Shown: positions 12,845-24,654 of the stretch, one piece after another | Layout of the letters: every line of letters starts with the position of its first letter | How positions within the stretch are numbered: the first letter of the stretch is position 1 | Assembly (NCBI GenBank): GCA_944990035.1 | Contig: CALYLX010000128.1 | Span: forward strand, 1,302,001 to 1,366,000 | Length of the DNA stretch: 64,000 nt | Direction of reading: 5' to 3' | DNA from: Clitopilus passeckerianus | Taxonomy: Eukaryota > Basidiomycota > Agaricomycetes > Agaricales > Entolomataceae | The notes under the pieces: model-generated | Database searches by the model: none | What the model was told of the DNA's origin: nothing | Seen by the model: the letters and a program-made list of their open reading frames with translations, nothing else | Made by a program: the position numbers and the translations under genes

Positions 12845-15800
12845 TCAATCGTCGTCAACAGGTTTTGTTACATTGATTGTCGGTTTAGTGGATCGAGGCG
12901 GCGGAACAGGGGCTGGCTTCCGAGTAGGTGCCATTGGTGTTTGCAATGCCTGAGCATCACTGTATAGCTTTTCCACCGAGGATGCAGGGGAAGCTGAGAG
13001 GGGTGAGTCTGTTGGTGAATCAAAGGGATTCCCTGCCCGTTGATTGGGCAATTGATAAAACTCGTATAATGGTAGAGCGCCCCCCGGGAGTTCTGTCGGA
13101 TGATTAGAGTCACGAAGCAAGCATACTACACATGGAATCTACCTGGAGTATCCCACCACGCGGTCGTATCTGTGCTTGCTTGCGGCACTGAGACAAGATC
13201 AGGTGAATGGCTGAGTTGAAGTTGTCGAGAATGGCACATACACCCTGTCGTCGCCGGCTGGAAAACCAACTTCGCGAGCTTCTCATCGAGCTTCTCCCCG
13301 GGGGCCGTCGAAACCACGTTGTCCATAAGGAGTCGAGAAAGCGCCAACCGTTTGGTCGCATCGATTATCCTAACCTCCGAGTGGAAAAGACCAAATACTT
13401 GATAAGGTTACTTCCATTGAGCACATGTAAGAGATGAAATGATTTAGAAATGACCTGCCTGGTTTATGATCTGATCCTCTCAACTCCGCCCTAGAATAGA
13501 CTGAGAGGTCTAGTTGTGAACCTCGATACAAAATTCTGTCTTCACAAAAATGAGGTACAGCGGCGGAAATAGAACGATCGATTATCAAACCTGTCCAAGC
13601 CGGTATCCGCATTTTCTCGCTTGTGTCGTAGATATCCGTGCCAAAGTCGTATCGATAGGTCGGCTGGAATAGAAGTGGTGCTTCCGCATAGCCAGCAAAT
13701 GCGTCTCCGACATCCATGGCGTTTTTTAGCTGAACGTTCATTATTAATGAAAACATTCTCAAATATGAATATGTGACCACCCACCTGGTCGGCCGCTACT
13801 AACATGTCGAGTTCACCCGACTCGGCATAATTCCTGACAGTGATATTATCTAAGTCTACCCTGTAGTTCATATCTCCTGCCCAAACGATGTTACTAATGG
13901 ACGTGAGCAACAGGCAGACCTATGAAATGAGGGAGAACGTCCGATACTCACTCATGGCTGCGGATGGTTTTTCCCTTCTGGAAGTGGAGGCCCTGCGAAA
14001 TGGTATTATAGTCGGCATTTCGCTCCACGACGTTGGGGTGTCCAGCCGCGAGATGCGCCGTCAGGAAGCAGTAGCTGGTGTCATGATAGTCAAGGCGAAT
14101 CCCGACAGCGCCTTTGTTTCCACTCATTCCTCGTAGGCCGGTCTGTAAGAGATGTTTATTATCCAGTCGTATGAACAGGACAATGAGGACTCGCCTTGCA
14201 TGCCGTCCCTTCTACGTTGCGTAGGATGGATGTGAGTTCGGCTTTGACAATTATCATTAGGGCAGTTCCTACGAGCTGTTGAAGAGGATCTCAGCAAGAA
14301 TTCGATTGCATTTCAGTCAAGTAGTCACCTGTTCACTGCGCAGCATTACATAGTCGCACTTCTTATTAGGTCGGTGATCTAGGTTCTCTAGAATGTGGTT
14401 CTCCCATACGCGTCTGCTAGAATAATTAACAAAGAACGACCACTTGTAGCAATATCTGTACCGTTTCTCAGGGTCAGTCTGCACGATTTGCTGAGCTGTC
14501 AGAGGAACGATTTCTTGAAAGCCGATGACGAAGATATCGGGACTGCAAAGATCGCAGTTAATGAACACCAATCAAGCAGTGAGAGATCACATTTACTTAC
14601 TCTCCAGATCCTGTGAACAAATCAGCAATTAGGATCATTGCGACCTGGGTCTACATACCTGGCCGTGGATACAACCATGGGAGCAAGGATTCGCGGGGAG
14701 CCTTTTCTCATACGTACATGAGCGTTAGCCGATGTGGTGTGACATTAAGACTCACGCGACCATTGACATTCCATGTTCCCACAAAAATGAGGCAATTTTT
14801 GGTTGTTGAGTATTCATTCAGCCTACATGACCCAGAGTCAAAGTCTATTATAATCCCACTAAGAGTTAATCTCACCTTTTCCGTAATGCTGCATCTACGG
14901 TGTCGTGTATTGGGTCGTAAATAGTGACAGGCCGCTGTGTACTAAGGTTTCCCTACTCTGTGTCAAGTGTATGCAGAACCTCAAGAAGAATGAACCAACC
15001 AAAAAGAGGTCAATAGCCACTTGCTTTGATTTATCTTGGAAATTGTTGATGTATGCTCGCGAAACGCTCTTCGTGGCATCCGATAGAGTCCTCCCAAGGT
15101 ACGCTTGCCGGTCCGCGTAAAGCTGGTGTTAAGTGCGCCGGTTCCAGCGTAGATTTTTGAGAGAGCATCCCCGTTCTCGGCCCAGAGTTCGCGGTGGTTC
15201 GTCCATAACGTGTTTGATGGGAGCCATTCACGATGCACAAGAACGAGGTATTGTTCCAGGGATATACGTGATAGAATATCCTGTATGAAGTTCGTTCTAT
15301 CCAAGCTAGAACTCATCAGGAATTGTCGGGAAGTTTCTATGGAAGACCGACCAGTCTAGACAATTTGTTCTGAAAACGCCTTTCTGCTCCAGAATTATCG
15401 TATTGAACTGCGAGTCGCACATGGTGAAACCGTATTTCTCAACATGGTCCGTGATGCTCTCCATCTGTCTGCACAAAACCCTCAACACAGCACAAAAATA
15501 ATGGAGGCGAGAAAACGAACCTAATCTCCCTGATGACACTATCATGACCACCATACCTTACCGCAGCATGGAAGTCATAGTTCGTTATTCCAAGTTCATC
15601 ACCGATTGCCTCTTTTGCAGCTTTCAGGTGTTGGTTATATGCGTTGGTTAATAATGCCTCATTCTCCTTCGTGCCTAGGAGGTTGATAGCGTGGACGGCC
15701 CCATACTCTTCCATAAGGTGGATAAAATGACGCTCAAATGCCGGTTGGGACGCATGTGGCCGCGTAATTTGTATCTTTTGACCAAAGGTCTGGAGTCCTT

Positions 15801-16921
15801 GTTGTTCCCAAAACACTGGCGAATTAAGATGTGAGTAAGGAAAGCGTGATGACTAAAGAGAGTAATTACGGGGTACGCTGCCCCGAGCCTGAGTGTAGCT
15901 GATACATTGCTGGTCAGTGCTGAAAATCGTCTCTGTCTAGAGATTCCAACATCAGGATCGGATTATGGTAATTACAAGTGAATATACCTCGACAAAATTT
16001 GCGGTATTTCCATCGTCGTCTACTCCGCGGGTGTTGAAGCGGGTTCCCGCTCGTTTCCATCCCAGTCTTGAAATGAGTGATAGAGTAGCAATAACGGGAA
16101 CGCCATTCGTAGGTGGTGCAGGCAGTGACATGGTGAATACACCAACGTAACCTTGAATTGCAAGTATCTAAGTCGTAATGAGCTTTCTGCGGGAGAAAAA
16201 TGTCAGAATTGCATACAATAAACTGGCATTTATCTAAATCTTCTCTCTCATGCTGATCCAGCCGTTCCCGGAAATCCAGAAGGCTGCGGGCAATGTACTC
16301 ATTCCACACAAATCTTTCATCGAAGATACCCAACCCAGAATCGTCCCTGCCCAGCCTCACAGAGAGTCTTGAAGAGAGGTCCCATGGGTTATCAAGTGCA
16401 TAGTAGAAAGACCCCGATGAGAGAATCTTGGTCAACGGTAAGCACGGATGCTCAAACATCGGAGGTGTAGCTGTCCCATCTTGATTGTTGTACGAGTATT
16501 CAGGGGCAAGAGTAAGATCGTCCCATCGAGAAGTAGTCAAGCTGAAGAAGGAGACCTCGTGTATTCGTGCTACCGATTCTGGTCGTGGGCCGTTCGGTCG
16601 AGTGTTCCCAACTTCGGTAGCGCTAGTGACCAAGGCAAGGAATAGTTCTGGTACTTGTAAGCACAACTGAGTATTAATAAGCTCTTAAAACCTCACCGTC
16701 TTCTACTGATACAAGTCCCAGACAACCTTTGATAGTCCTAGTCGTCAACTGGACTGTGCCCGTTAGGTCTATCTGACTCTTCTTCACGAACTCCACGAAA
16801 GCTTGATTCGATTTGGGCTTGGACGGAATACAAGGGCTCTAGGGGGTCTTCCTTGGCGGTCATCATGCGCACTCGTAACAAGATACAAGACTCGAGGATT
16901 GCTGTGGAGATATAGGTGCAT
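12845..16921 (-). CDS. Synaptojanin-like inositol polyphosphate 5-phosphatase (INP52/INP53 type)
   Basis: Two-domain phosphoinositide phosphatase that removes phosphates from membrane PI(4,5)P2 and PI4P in endocytosis and Golgi-endosome traffic. About 20 short exons. The start ATG is at 16921 ([18 protein letters not shown]). The Sac1 domain has [24 protein letters not shown] and the catalytic RTNCLDCLDRTN, assembled across an intron. The 5-phosphatase domain has [48 protein letters not shown] and GSDHKP. The tail is Pro-rich (PPPRSTKP), as in INP proteins. Two introns (14143-14194 and 13398-13458) start with GC. Two single-base frame breaks occur, near 16803 and 15086. It is convergent with SF3A3, 65 bp apart. 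Confidence 0.9.
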
Positions 16922-17083
16922 GCTGGTGCATGACCCGTTCACGGTTGTAGAGCTCAAAGCTTGGTGATCTGAGTAATTTACATATTTGGCAACGAAGCGC
17001 AGGCTGCCTCCACGATCTCAGATATCCACATTCGGGTGGAAGGAAATCATAATCTATATTGGCATTACGGTATTATATAGTAT

Positions 17084-18220
17084 CTAATTGTCTACACTAT
17101 CCGACCCAGTCCTCCTCAACCCTAGCCCAGAGCCGTCTGAACCTAACCTCCGCACTGGTCCCATACGCTTCGGCGGAGGTTCTAGAGAGAAGCTTCCTGA
17201 AGATGCAAGTCGTGGAGACATGCGGCCGGATGGCAATTCTGAGATATGCCCGAAGGAAGGAGAGCGTGGGGGACCACCCATGTAGATGGATGTTGTTGGG
17301 GAGGGTGGTGGCAATCGAGGGGAAGGAGGGGCGCTGGGAGAATGTTGAGCAAGGATTCCCTCGCTCTTGCTTCGCCTGGAACCCCTTATCTTCGGAAGCG
17401 CCTCGAACGAGAACAGCGAACGGAACAAGGATATTCTGCTCTGAGCTGCTTGCATCTTTGAAGGTCCTGCTACCGAAGGTGAACCAGGCTCAACTAACCG
17501 GCGGAATCAGTGATTTTCCTAGGATAAAAGGAAGACGAAGACCCACTCGCTGAAACTGGGAGTGCGTTGTCGTTTGCACTCAGACTCAGGAAAAGGAACA
17601 GTGGGGCAAACCAAACGCAGATTCCGAAGAAAGATGCGATTTCTGTGAATCCTGGAACGTGTGGAGTAGCAGCAGCTCCGTAGGTATGCATGCGACGGGA
17701 GTCCTGGGTCAATTTGGAGAAGTAGAAGAACCAGAGGAAGTGGTCTGCCACGACAGCAACACACGAAGCCAGGAAGGACACCGAGCTTAAGGAGATGAGG
17801 GGCCATGATGGGGAGAAATTCTGAAGGTATATGAGGTGGCATATGATTGAGAAAAGTGTTTGTCCCGGAGGAAGTGCATCTGTGAAGAATAGGACGACAT
17901 GCAGCCCAATGATTCCCTAGAGAGGGATTGGTGTCAGTTGAATCAAAGCATTCAGGTGCTTAACATACATATATTCCTCGTTGACCCCAGACCTTCGCAA
18001 GTCTGCTGTGCTCCTCAATCAATTCGGAGACATACAAGAGCCCGCTTGCTAAAAGGACCTTAATTGCTCGGCTTGAGAGCACTCATTGAGCAGGCCTACC
18101 TAGTGAAAGTGTTACGAAAGCGAAAGCGCCAATGACAGCGGCGTAACTGCGGTAGAAATTAGCATCTTGCCTTTACAAGCACTCATAGTTCACTCACCTA
18201 ATATACTGAAGCAAACCCAT
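17084..18220 (-). CDS. SVP26: TEX261/SVP26 family cargo receptor
   Basis: Four-helix membrane protein of the TEX261/Svp26 family, an adaptor that loads type II membrane proteins (Golgi glycosyltransferases) into COPII vesicles. Exons 18220-18198, 18146-18100, 18048-17969, 17916-17499 and 17448-17084 give 310 residues. It starts MGLLQYISYAAVIGAFAF; LASGLLYVSELIEEHSRLA matches the LASGLYYLAELVEE block of animal TEX261; HFLWFFYFS and ICVWFAPLFLFLSLSANDNA match the fourth helix and its end. The long Ser/Pro/Arg-rich cytosolic tail, with SLFRSLFSFEALPKIR, is the fungal extension. All five junctions keep frame. It is divergent from DID2, 231 bp between starts. Confidence 0.9.
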
Positions 18221-18342
18221 CGATCATAAACACATAAACGTGTAAGAAAGTGGAAGAAAGTGAAAAAGGCCGTTTGGAAAGCTTTCGCGTCACAACCTAG
18301 CCGCCTCACCCAGCACTGGGTTCACATCATTTCTTCGATCAC

Positions 18343-18348
18343 CACGTG
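18343..18348. promoter_or_regulatory. CACGTG E-box in the TEX261/DID2 divergent promoter
   Basis: CACGTG lies 109 bp before the DID2 ATG and 123 bp before the TEX261 ATG, near the middle of a 231 bp shared upstream region. It could act on both genes; this is inference. Confidence 0.4.
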
Positions 18349-18451
18349 ATAAATCCCCATTTGGATTGCCGTGTTATCATCCGTGGAGAGCTGCGCTCAG
18401 TTGAACGACCTTGCACAGCTACATCCGACGAGGCTTGTCTTCATCACCGTC

Positions 18452-19273
18452 ATGAGCAACCTAGAAAGTAAGTTTAGCAACTCTTAACATGCTCAGATAC
18501 TGACAGCTACGAAAGAGACTCTCTTCCAACTGAAGGTACATCCACCTGAACAACTACCCCGTCCACTTCTAACCCGATCGTCAGTTCACTGCAAAGACTC
18601 TGAATCGACAGGCAAAGAAGGCGCAAAAAGATGAGAACACAGAGAAGGCTAAAGTGAAGAAGGTATGAGTCACATCGAAGTAACGCCGTGTCTTTGCTGA
18701 AAGTCGCGCAATTGCAGGCTCTACAGCAGGGGAACAATGAAGGCGCACGGATATACGCCTCCAATGCCATCCGGAAGAAGAGTGAACACCTCAACTTGCT
18801 TCGGTTATCCAGCCGTATAGATGCTGTTGCCAGTCGGGTAGAGACTGCTGTGACGATGAGGCAAGTAACAGGCAACATGACCGGTGTGGTCAAGGGCATG
18901 GACAAAGCAATGGAGGGCATGAATCTTGAGCGAGTAAGTAGCGTTAACCACGTCCTCCGACTCATTCTCACCGACTACATTGATCTGGTAGATATCGATG
19001 GTGATGGACAAGTTCGAATCCCAGTTTGCGGACATGGACGTTCAGACGTCATACATGGAGGAAGCTATGTCTTCTACTACAGCGACGGCAACACCTCAAG
19101 ACGAGGTCGATCAGCTCCTACGACAGACAGCTGAAGAGGCAAATATTGAGCTGCAGCACGATCTTGCATCCAAGAATACGGATTCTGTGCCTGATCTTTC
19201 GCCCAAAGAGAAGGTACGAGACGAGAGCGATGGACTGGCAGAAAGGTTACGTGCTTTGAGGCCCGCAACGTAA
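18452..19273 (+). CDS. DID2: ESCRT-III regulator Did2/Vps46 (CHMP1)
   Basis: Late-acting ESCRT-III protein that recruits the AAA ATPase Vps4 to endosomes. Exons 18452-18467, 18507-18535, 18585-18662, 18718-18933 and 18992-19273 give 206 residues, the family length. After [20 protein letters not shown] come a basic first helix, [20 protein letters not shown] (close to the animal CHMP1 block), [16 protein letters not shown] and [11 protein letters not shown]. The acidic C-terminus ends in [12 protein letters not shown], the MIM1 helix (LxxRLxxLR) that binds Vps4 MIT domains. Vps60 lies 5.4 kb downstream. Confidence 0.95.
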
Positions 19274-19742
19274 CCCACCATCGTTTTCGAATCTCTCATT
19301 ATGCCCTTTTGATTATCCTTGTAACTTATTGTAGGCAAATGATGTATAGCGGAAGTGTCGAGCACGTTGATCATACAGTGTCATTATACATACGAACAAT
19401 ACTATGAGCTGTACGAAAAATGCCGCGTGAAAGAACATAAACTCATGCAAGGTCGTAAAATCATGAGCCTTAACAGAAATACATGCCAAAAAATGGGATA
19501 GGATACATTAAGAGGAGTATACACCCGAATGGTGGTGGTATGGATTTGAAAGGGTTAAAAAATCAGAGCCCTCAAAAGTGACAGGATCGTGGTACATCTA
19601 TATGAAGCAACATGAAGGTGAACAGTGTTGAATATCAGTACATACAATTATAAGCAATAATCATAAAGTTGAAAAAGTTCCTCGAACAGGTGAGAGAGGA
19701 TAGGTATCTTGGGGGTATGGCGGAGGATGTTCTCTGAAGATA
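19274..19742. other. Convergent intergenic region
   Basis: About 470 bp between the stops of DID2 (plus) and the low-complexity orphan gene (minus). It is AT-rich and presumably holds both 3' UTRs. No gene or repeat seen. Confidence 0.6.
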
Positions 19743-22515
19743 TCACATGTTGCGAAGTATTAGCTTGACGAACTTGCTCAACATTTGCTTTCTCGCTTCT
19801 TCAGTGAGATTCGGAGCTTTACACAGCAGCTGGTCGGCCTGAGCAACTATGCCTGTCGGGCCGTCGAATGCGATTTGTTTTGCATCCCACTGGTTGACGT
19901 CTGTTTGGGTGTTAGCTTTCCGTTGAAAAATCAGAGGAGCTGAAGTACGAACAGGAGATGAACCTGGCATAACTCTGTTCATCCAAAACGTTCTTGAACA
20001 TCGCAGCTACTTCGCTCCCAACAGGCCGATTATCCTTCTCCTCTTCAATCCTGTCACGTACAGCGATCACAGGTGGGTTCGAATGGCCATTTTGCGAAGA
20101 TGATGAGCTAGGTGCTCGCCCGAAAAATCCAGAGGATAGCAGTGCATCTTCCCTTATCGAAGTTGCGGCCCATGACAGGCCCAAGCCCAAATCCAAGGAC
20201 CGTCCCTTTAGACCTGACCGGTGTCCGGGATTAACACCGGGTACTGGCACAGGAGCTCGATCCGCGCCTCTTCGTATACTGCCAATCTTCTTCGCCGATT
20301 CTGTATCCTTGACCTGCTCGCTGTGCGAATCTTGAGACCGTGAATCCGGTACGGATTTCGCAGCGTCCTTTTCTCGAGCCAGTTTGACTTTGTCGCCGCC
20401 TCCCCAGGAGGAGGTGACAGCTGCGTCGCGAGCACTCCCCGTGCTGTTTATGCTCCACGTCGGCGAAGGCACAGCAGGTTCAAAGGCAAATGCTCCATGC
20501 GTAGTGCCAATGGAAAGTAACTTCCCCTTGCTACTCGTGCTTTGACTGAAAGGCGCACCGCGCCGTTTGCCCCAGCTACCAGTCTTCTCTCCAGGAGAAT
20601 GACCCCTCTCTGCTTCTGGAGATTTCGTCCGGTGAGAAGTCTGCAGAGATCGGTGTCTGTCCAATTTGGACCCATGATGTCTCTCAGGTTCGCCGTTCCT
20701 CTTCTCCAGAGCCCGGCGCCGTAACCTCTCCTCTTCCTTCGCCTTGTTAACCATCTCCTCTCGCTCTTTCGCTCGCCTCATCGAGACGTCTCGTTGCAGT
20801 GTACCGACGCCAGCAAGCCCAGGGCCCATGGCGCTATCTCGAAGACCGGTATGCACGGGTCCAGCAGTATGCCCCGAATCGGATGACGCAGTTCCGCCGC
20901 TGGTAGACCGTTGCACAGAGATGATACCCCCAGCATTCCACCCCGGCCGTTCAAAATCAAAGCTTCCATGTTTGGTTGACGATCTATGCGAATATCTCCT
21001 TCCCGAGGTGGAGATCGACAATCGTGGCTGGCCGTTGATAGATTCGCTTCTGAGGATTCCGACTTTGTCTCCGTTCAATTCCCCAAACTCGTCTACGAAG
21101 TGAGCTCGACGAGTGGGGGAGGAAGGTGGTGAAGCGGGTATCATTGGAAGACTTCTGTCAGGATCGCTCGGTGTCGGTGGCGTCTGGACAATTGTAGGAG
21201 GAGCCAGTCCCAGTTGGTTGGGACGGTCAGACACATCCGCAGCAGAGGACGTTGAGTGTTCTGCAGTCATGTTGGCTGAATGGTACGTGCTTGTACTGTT
21301 TGTGCTGCTGTTTCTCCGATGCTGCTGCATTGATGGTCGTCTGACGTCCTCCGTCGAGTATGAAGGCGGCGTTTTCTGTCCGGCCAGAAGCTTGTGCAGT
21401 CTTGATGAATTGGTGTTCGACGAGCCTGAAGTGCTAGCGCTTGCGTTACGAAACGGCAACTTCGGCAGAGGTCCAGATATTGGACTTTGTGGTCTCGAGT
21501 CTGCGTTGAGCACTCTGAGTGGCCTCGGAGTGGGGTCAATAATGCTTTGAGAGCTCTGGTTAGCTTCAAATGGCAGCGGGGGTAGAGGCGAATTTTTATC
21601 ATGCGAAGGCCGTGGTATACTGTTCGGCCTTGAAGACGAGCCTTTCTTGGACGTTGAAGGTATTCCAAAGAAATTTTGTAATTTCCGACGCGTAGAAGAT
21701 GATTTGGGAGTAGACGGCCTAGTCGATGGTGCACTATTGTAGGGGGCTGATGGCTGAGACTTTTTGGCATGAGCATTAGCAGGCGTGATAGTTGTATTAG
21801 TTGCAGTTGTGGTCGATGAAATGGGCCGGGATTTGATTCGTGACTCTGGTTTTGACGCTGGAGAGGACGGTGTTGGGATGTTAGGCATTGGCTCGTCGTG
21901 GTCATGTATTGGAACGCGTCCATTGCGAGATTGTGATCGAGATCTTGAGCGAGTTAAAGAGCGAGTAATAAAGTTGTACAACTGTAGGTCCAAATGAAGA
22001 GAATCAGATGTTATGAATTAGGCGCTCGGCGTACAAAGAATTCACTCTGTTTTCTGATTTTGTTTTTCGGGTAGGCCGTTCATCTTCCTGAGCCATTTCG
22101 GTGGCGGAGTCCTGCGGGGTCACAGTTAGAGGGTTGAAAAGAAAAACCCCAAGAAAAAATGAACACACGTGTAGGTCGGGACGGTGCCTACGACTTGAGG
22201 TGCTGTGAGAACGAATCAAGGCCGATATCTGAGGTGCATGCCCAACAACACGTGTTAGCCACGGGTATGCGATTGACATTGGATAGGTAGAACTATACTA
22301 ACCTCCATGGGTAAAGTTCCTAGAATATTGATACTTCGTCGTGTTTGCCGGCTTGAAAGGCTATGGTAGGAGTTGGACGCGGTTGAAGTCGGCTTGGCTA
22401 CGCCACTTGCGAATCCAGAATCATGAGCCAATGAATGAGATGCTGATGATGCTGTATCGTCGCAGCTGTCTTGGGATACGACACCGAAGGGATCGTGAGC
22501 GTCGATTGAGGTCAT
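19743..22515 (-). CDS. Low-complexity orphan protein with a compact C-terminal module
   Basis: Family not recognised. Five exons (22515-22303, 22228-22169, 22111-22046, 21981-19953, 19900-19743) give about 841 residues; every junction keeps frame, and the last uses an unusual GTTCGT donor. Most of the protein is disordered, rich in Ser, Pro, Thr and Arg, with an RS-like stretch (LTRSRSRSQSRNGR) and basic-acidic patches (MRRAKEREEMVNKAKEEERL). Only the last 75 residues look folded: SEVAAMFKNVLDEQSYARF, then a Trp-Asp-Ala-Lys segment and a final helix ending KFVKLILRNM. Helix-rich ends of this kind often mediate binding; a function cannot be given. Divergent from the acyltransferase gene. Confidence 0.65.
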
Positions 22516-22601
22516 TGAGCTTCATGCAGTCGTCGTTGTCGATCCTGACGAGGACAGTTCAGTTCGAATGCTGTGCTTTGGGTTCAATGGTCCGTTTGAA
22601 T

Positions 22602-22631
22602 GGTTAGGGTCAGACTGCCTAAGGTTAGGGT
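22602..22631 (+). promoter_or_regulatory. Pair of telobox-like GGTTAGGGT elements, 21 bp apart
   Basis: GGTTAGGGT occurs at 22602-22610 and again at 22623-22631, an exact 9-base match spaced 21 bp, two helical turns. They lie in the 227 bp divergent promoter between the orphan gene (start 22515) and the acyltransferase (start 22743). The core TTAGGG is the vertebrate and basidiomycete telomere unit, bound in fungi by Myb-type telobox factors. Regulatory role is inferred. Confidence 0.5.
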
Positions 22632-22742
22632 TTATAAATGCGAGCACGTCATTTTTTGCAGTCGCGAGCCTTGTAAGATCGTTAAGCAGGCGTATTGAGG
22701 TACGTTACTAACAATTCTTGGATTCTTTCTTCGACGTCGAAC

Positions 22743-24405
22743 ATGTCTTTGGCAGCATCCAGGTCCTTGAGCTCGTTGTTGAGGTCACCCATTGCAAAAT
22801 GGCCCAGATGTCGCCAATGGTACACAACTGGGTCAGCCACATTCCCCTGTGTTAACGCTCACGCAGAGCGAGAATTAAGATTGAAGGAAAAGGTTCTGTC
22901 TGCATCCAGCACGACTTCACGAGCAGAATCCGGCCCAGAGCCAACGTATGCGCGTCCAAATCCAACATCATACCACGTATACCACCATACTAGCTCATTC
23001 CACTTGACCTACTCACCTAATCCATTGCCTTCCTTCGACATCGCTTACGAAACTTGGGGAACTCTCTCACCCAAAAAAGACAATGTTATTCTTTTGCACA
23101 CCGGACTCTCAGCATCTTCGCATGCAGCATCAACCTCGCTGAACCCAGCTGACGGTTGGTGGCAAAAGTTCATTGGTCCTGGCAAAGCTCTAGACACCAA
23201 TCAGTTCTTCATCATTTGCACCAATGTACTTGGTGGCTGTTACGGGTCAACAGGGCCTTCATCTATTGACCCATCCACGGGAAAGCCATACGCCACCACC
23301 TTCCCTATTTTATCTATTTTCGACATGGTCCACGCCCAATTTCACCTATTAGACCATCTCGGAATAGAAAAGCTCTATGCCAGCGTAGGCTCCTCTATGG
23401 GAGCTATGCAGAGCTTGGCTGCTGGTTGGCTGCACCCTGGCCGCGTTGGAAAGATCGTAAGTATCAGTGGAACGGCACGCAGCACCCCATCAAGTATAGC
23501 AATGCGATACGCTCAGCGAAGTGGTAAGCAGGCCATTGATTTGCTCATACGTTATGCTTATATTTCGTGTCAGTGCTGATGGCTGATCCTAACTGGAACA
23601 ATGGCTTTTACTACGATGGACTACCCCCACATACTGGCATGAAGCTAGCTCGGCGTAAGCGAAACTTTCACCCGTGTTACTCTTCTCAAGCTGACTCTAC
23701 ACCTCCCAGAAATCGCAACAATCACTTACCGGTCAGGTCCTGAATGGGACCAACGATTCGGCAGACAAATGCGGCCCTTGCCTGAATCCGCAGACCCGTC
23801 CGCCCCCCGAGTTCCTGCGCTTTGCCCTGACTTCCTCATTGAAACATACCTGGACCACCAGGTACGAGCAATCAGACATCAATTGCTGCCACAACTAACT
23901 GACAATCTACTCTAGGGAGAGCAATTCTGCTTGAAATATGATGCTAATTCCCTCATCTATATCTCGAAAGCCATGGATCTCTTCGATTTGACACTTCCCA
24001 CCCTGCAAGGACTCAAGCTCCGACCTTCTGAACCCGCAGAAGAGAAATTTGATGACAGTGATTTGCCTCACCACACCGTTCCTCACAAAACCTCTCACTC
24101 TAAATCACATCCCCCTCCCTTGAACCCTCCTCCATACCTGAGTGCATTGGCACAGGGCTTACGCCCGCTGAAAAACATCCCAACTCTGGTGCTCGGTGTT
24201 CAAAGTGATATCTTGTTTACAGTTGAGCAACAGCGGGAGGTTGCAGATGCCTTGAGAATGGCAGGTAACGAAAAAGTAAGTTATTATGAACTTGGTGGCG
24301 TTTGGGGCCATGATACATTCCTGTATGTCATCCATTTTCCCTTCATCTCCGCCGTTTCCTGACATTTCCTCTAGAATTGATCTGCTGAACGTTGGGGTGC
24401 TTTGA
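22743..24405 (+). CDS. Serine/homoserine O-acyltransferase (CysA/Cys2 type), alpha/beta hydrolase fold
   Basis: Enzyme of the MET2-like alpha/beta hydrolase family, closest in memory to fungal serine O-acyltransferases that activate serine for cysteine synthesis; homoserine activity cannot be excluded. Exons 22743-23523, 23574-23654, 23710-23861, 23916-24322 and 24375-24405. The N-terminus is a likely mitochondrial transit peptide (Ser/Arg-rich). Motifs: [36 protein letters not shown], nucleophile [19 protein letters not shown], Asp in LGVQSDILF, His in GHDTFL. As read it ends IDLLNVGVL; one extra G in the run at 24394-24397 would give the usual NVGGALRGF-like end with a stop at 24420-24422. 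Confidence 0.88.
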
Positions 24406-24654
24406 GAGGGTTTTTGTCGTAGTTTGTAACCGAAATATACCACATGTAACATAAAATATGGAATTTGTATATGAACTGCCCTGTCCCGTTTTGGCAGGTG
24501 CTCGCACTTCCACAAAGATCTTCCAAACTTGTCCTTCACCTTGATCTCACTGCCTTTGGAGCTTTCTCCCAGTTCGACCGAATACTGCGCGTTACTAGCA
24601 CCGCAGCCTATTTATTAACGCACCAGTCCACTTCTACCTCGTTCGTCCATTATA

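Noticed and set aside
17059..17553. Plus-strand open frame opposite the TEX261 tail
   Set aside because: It is the shadow of the Ser/Pro/Arg-rich TEX261 exon on the other strand.
19900..19953. Apparent frame break in the orphan gene near its last intron
   Set aside because: A GTTCGT donor joins FIS to YVNQWDAKQ in frame without any missing base.
22166..22254. CACGTG hexamers at 22166 and 22249
   Set aside because: They lie at an exon edge and in an intron of the orphan gene, so a promoter role is not supported.
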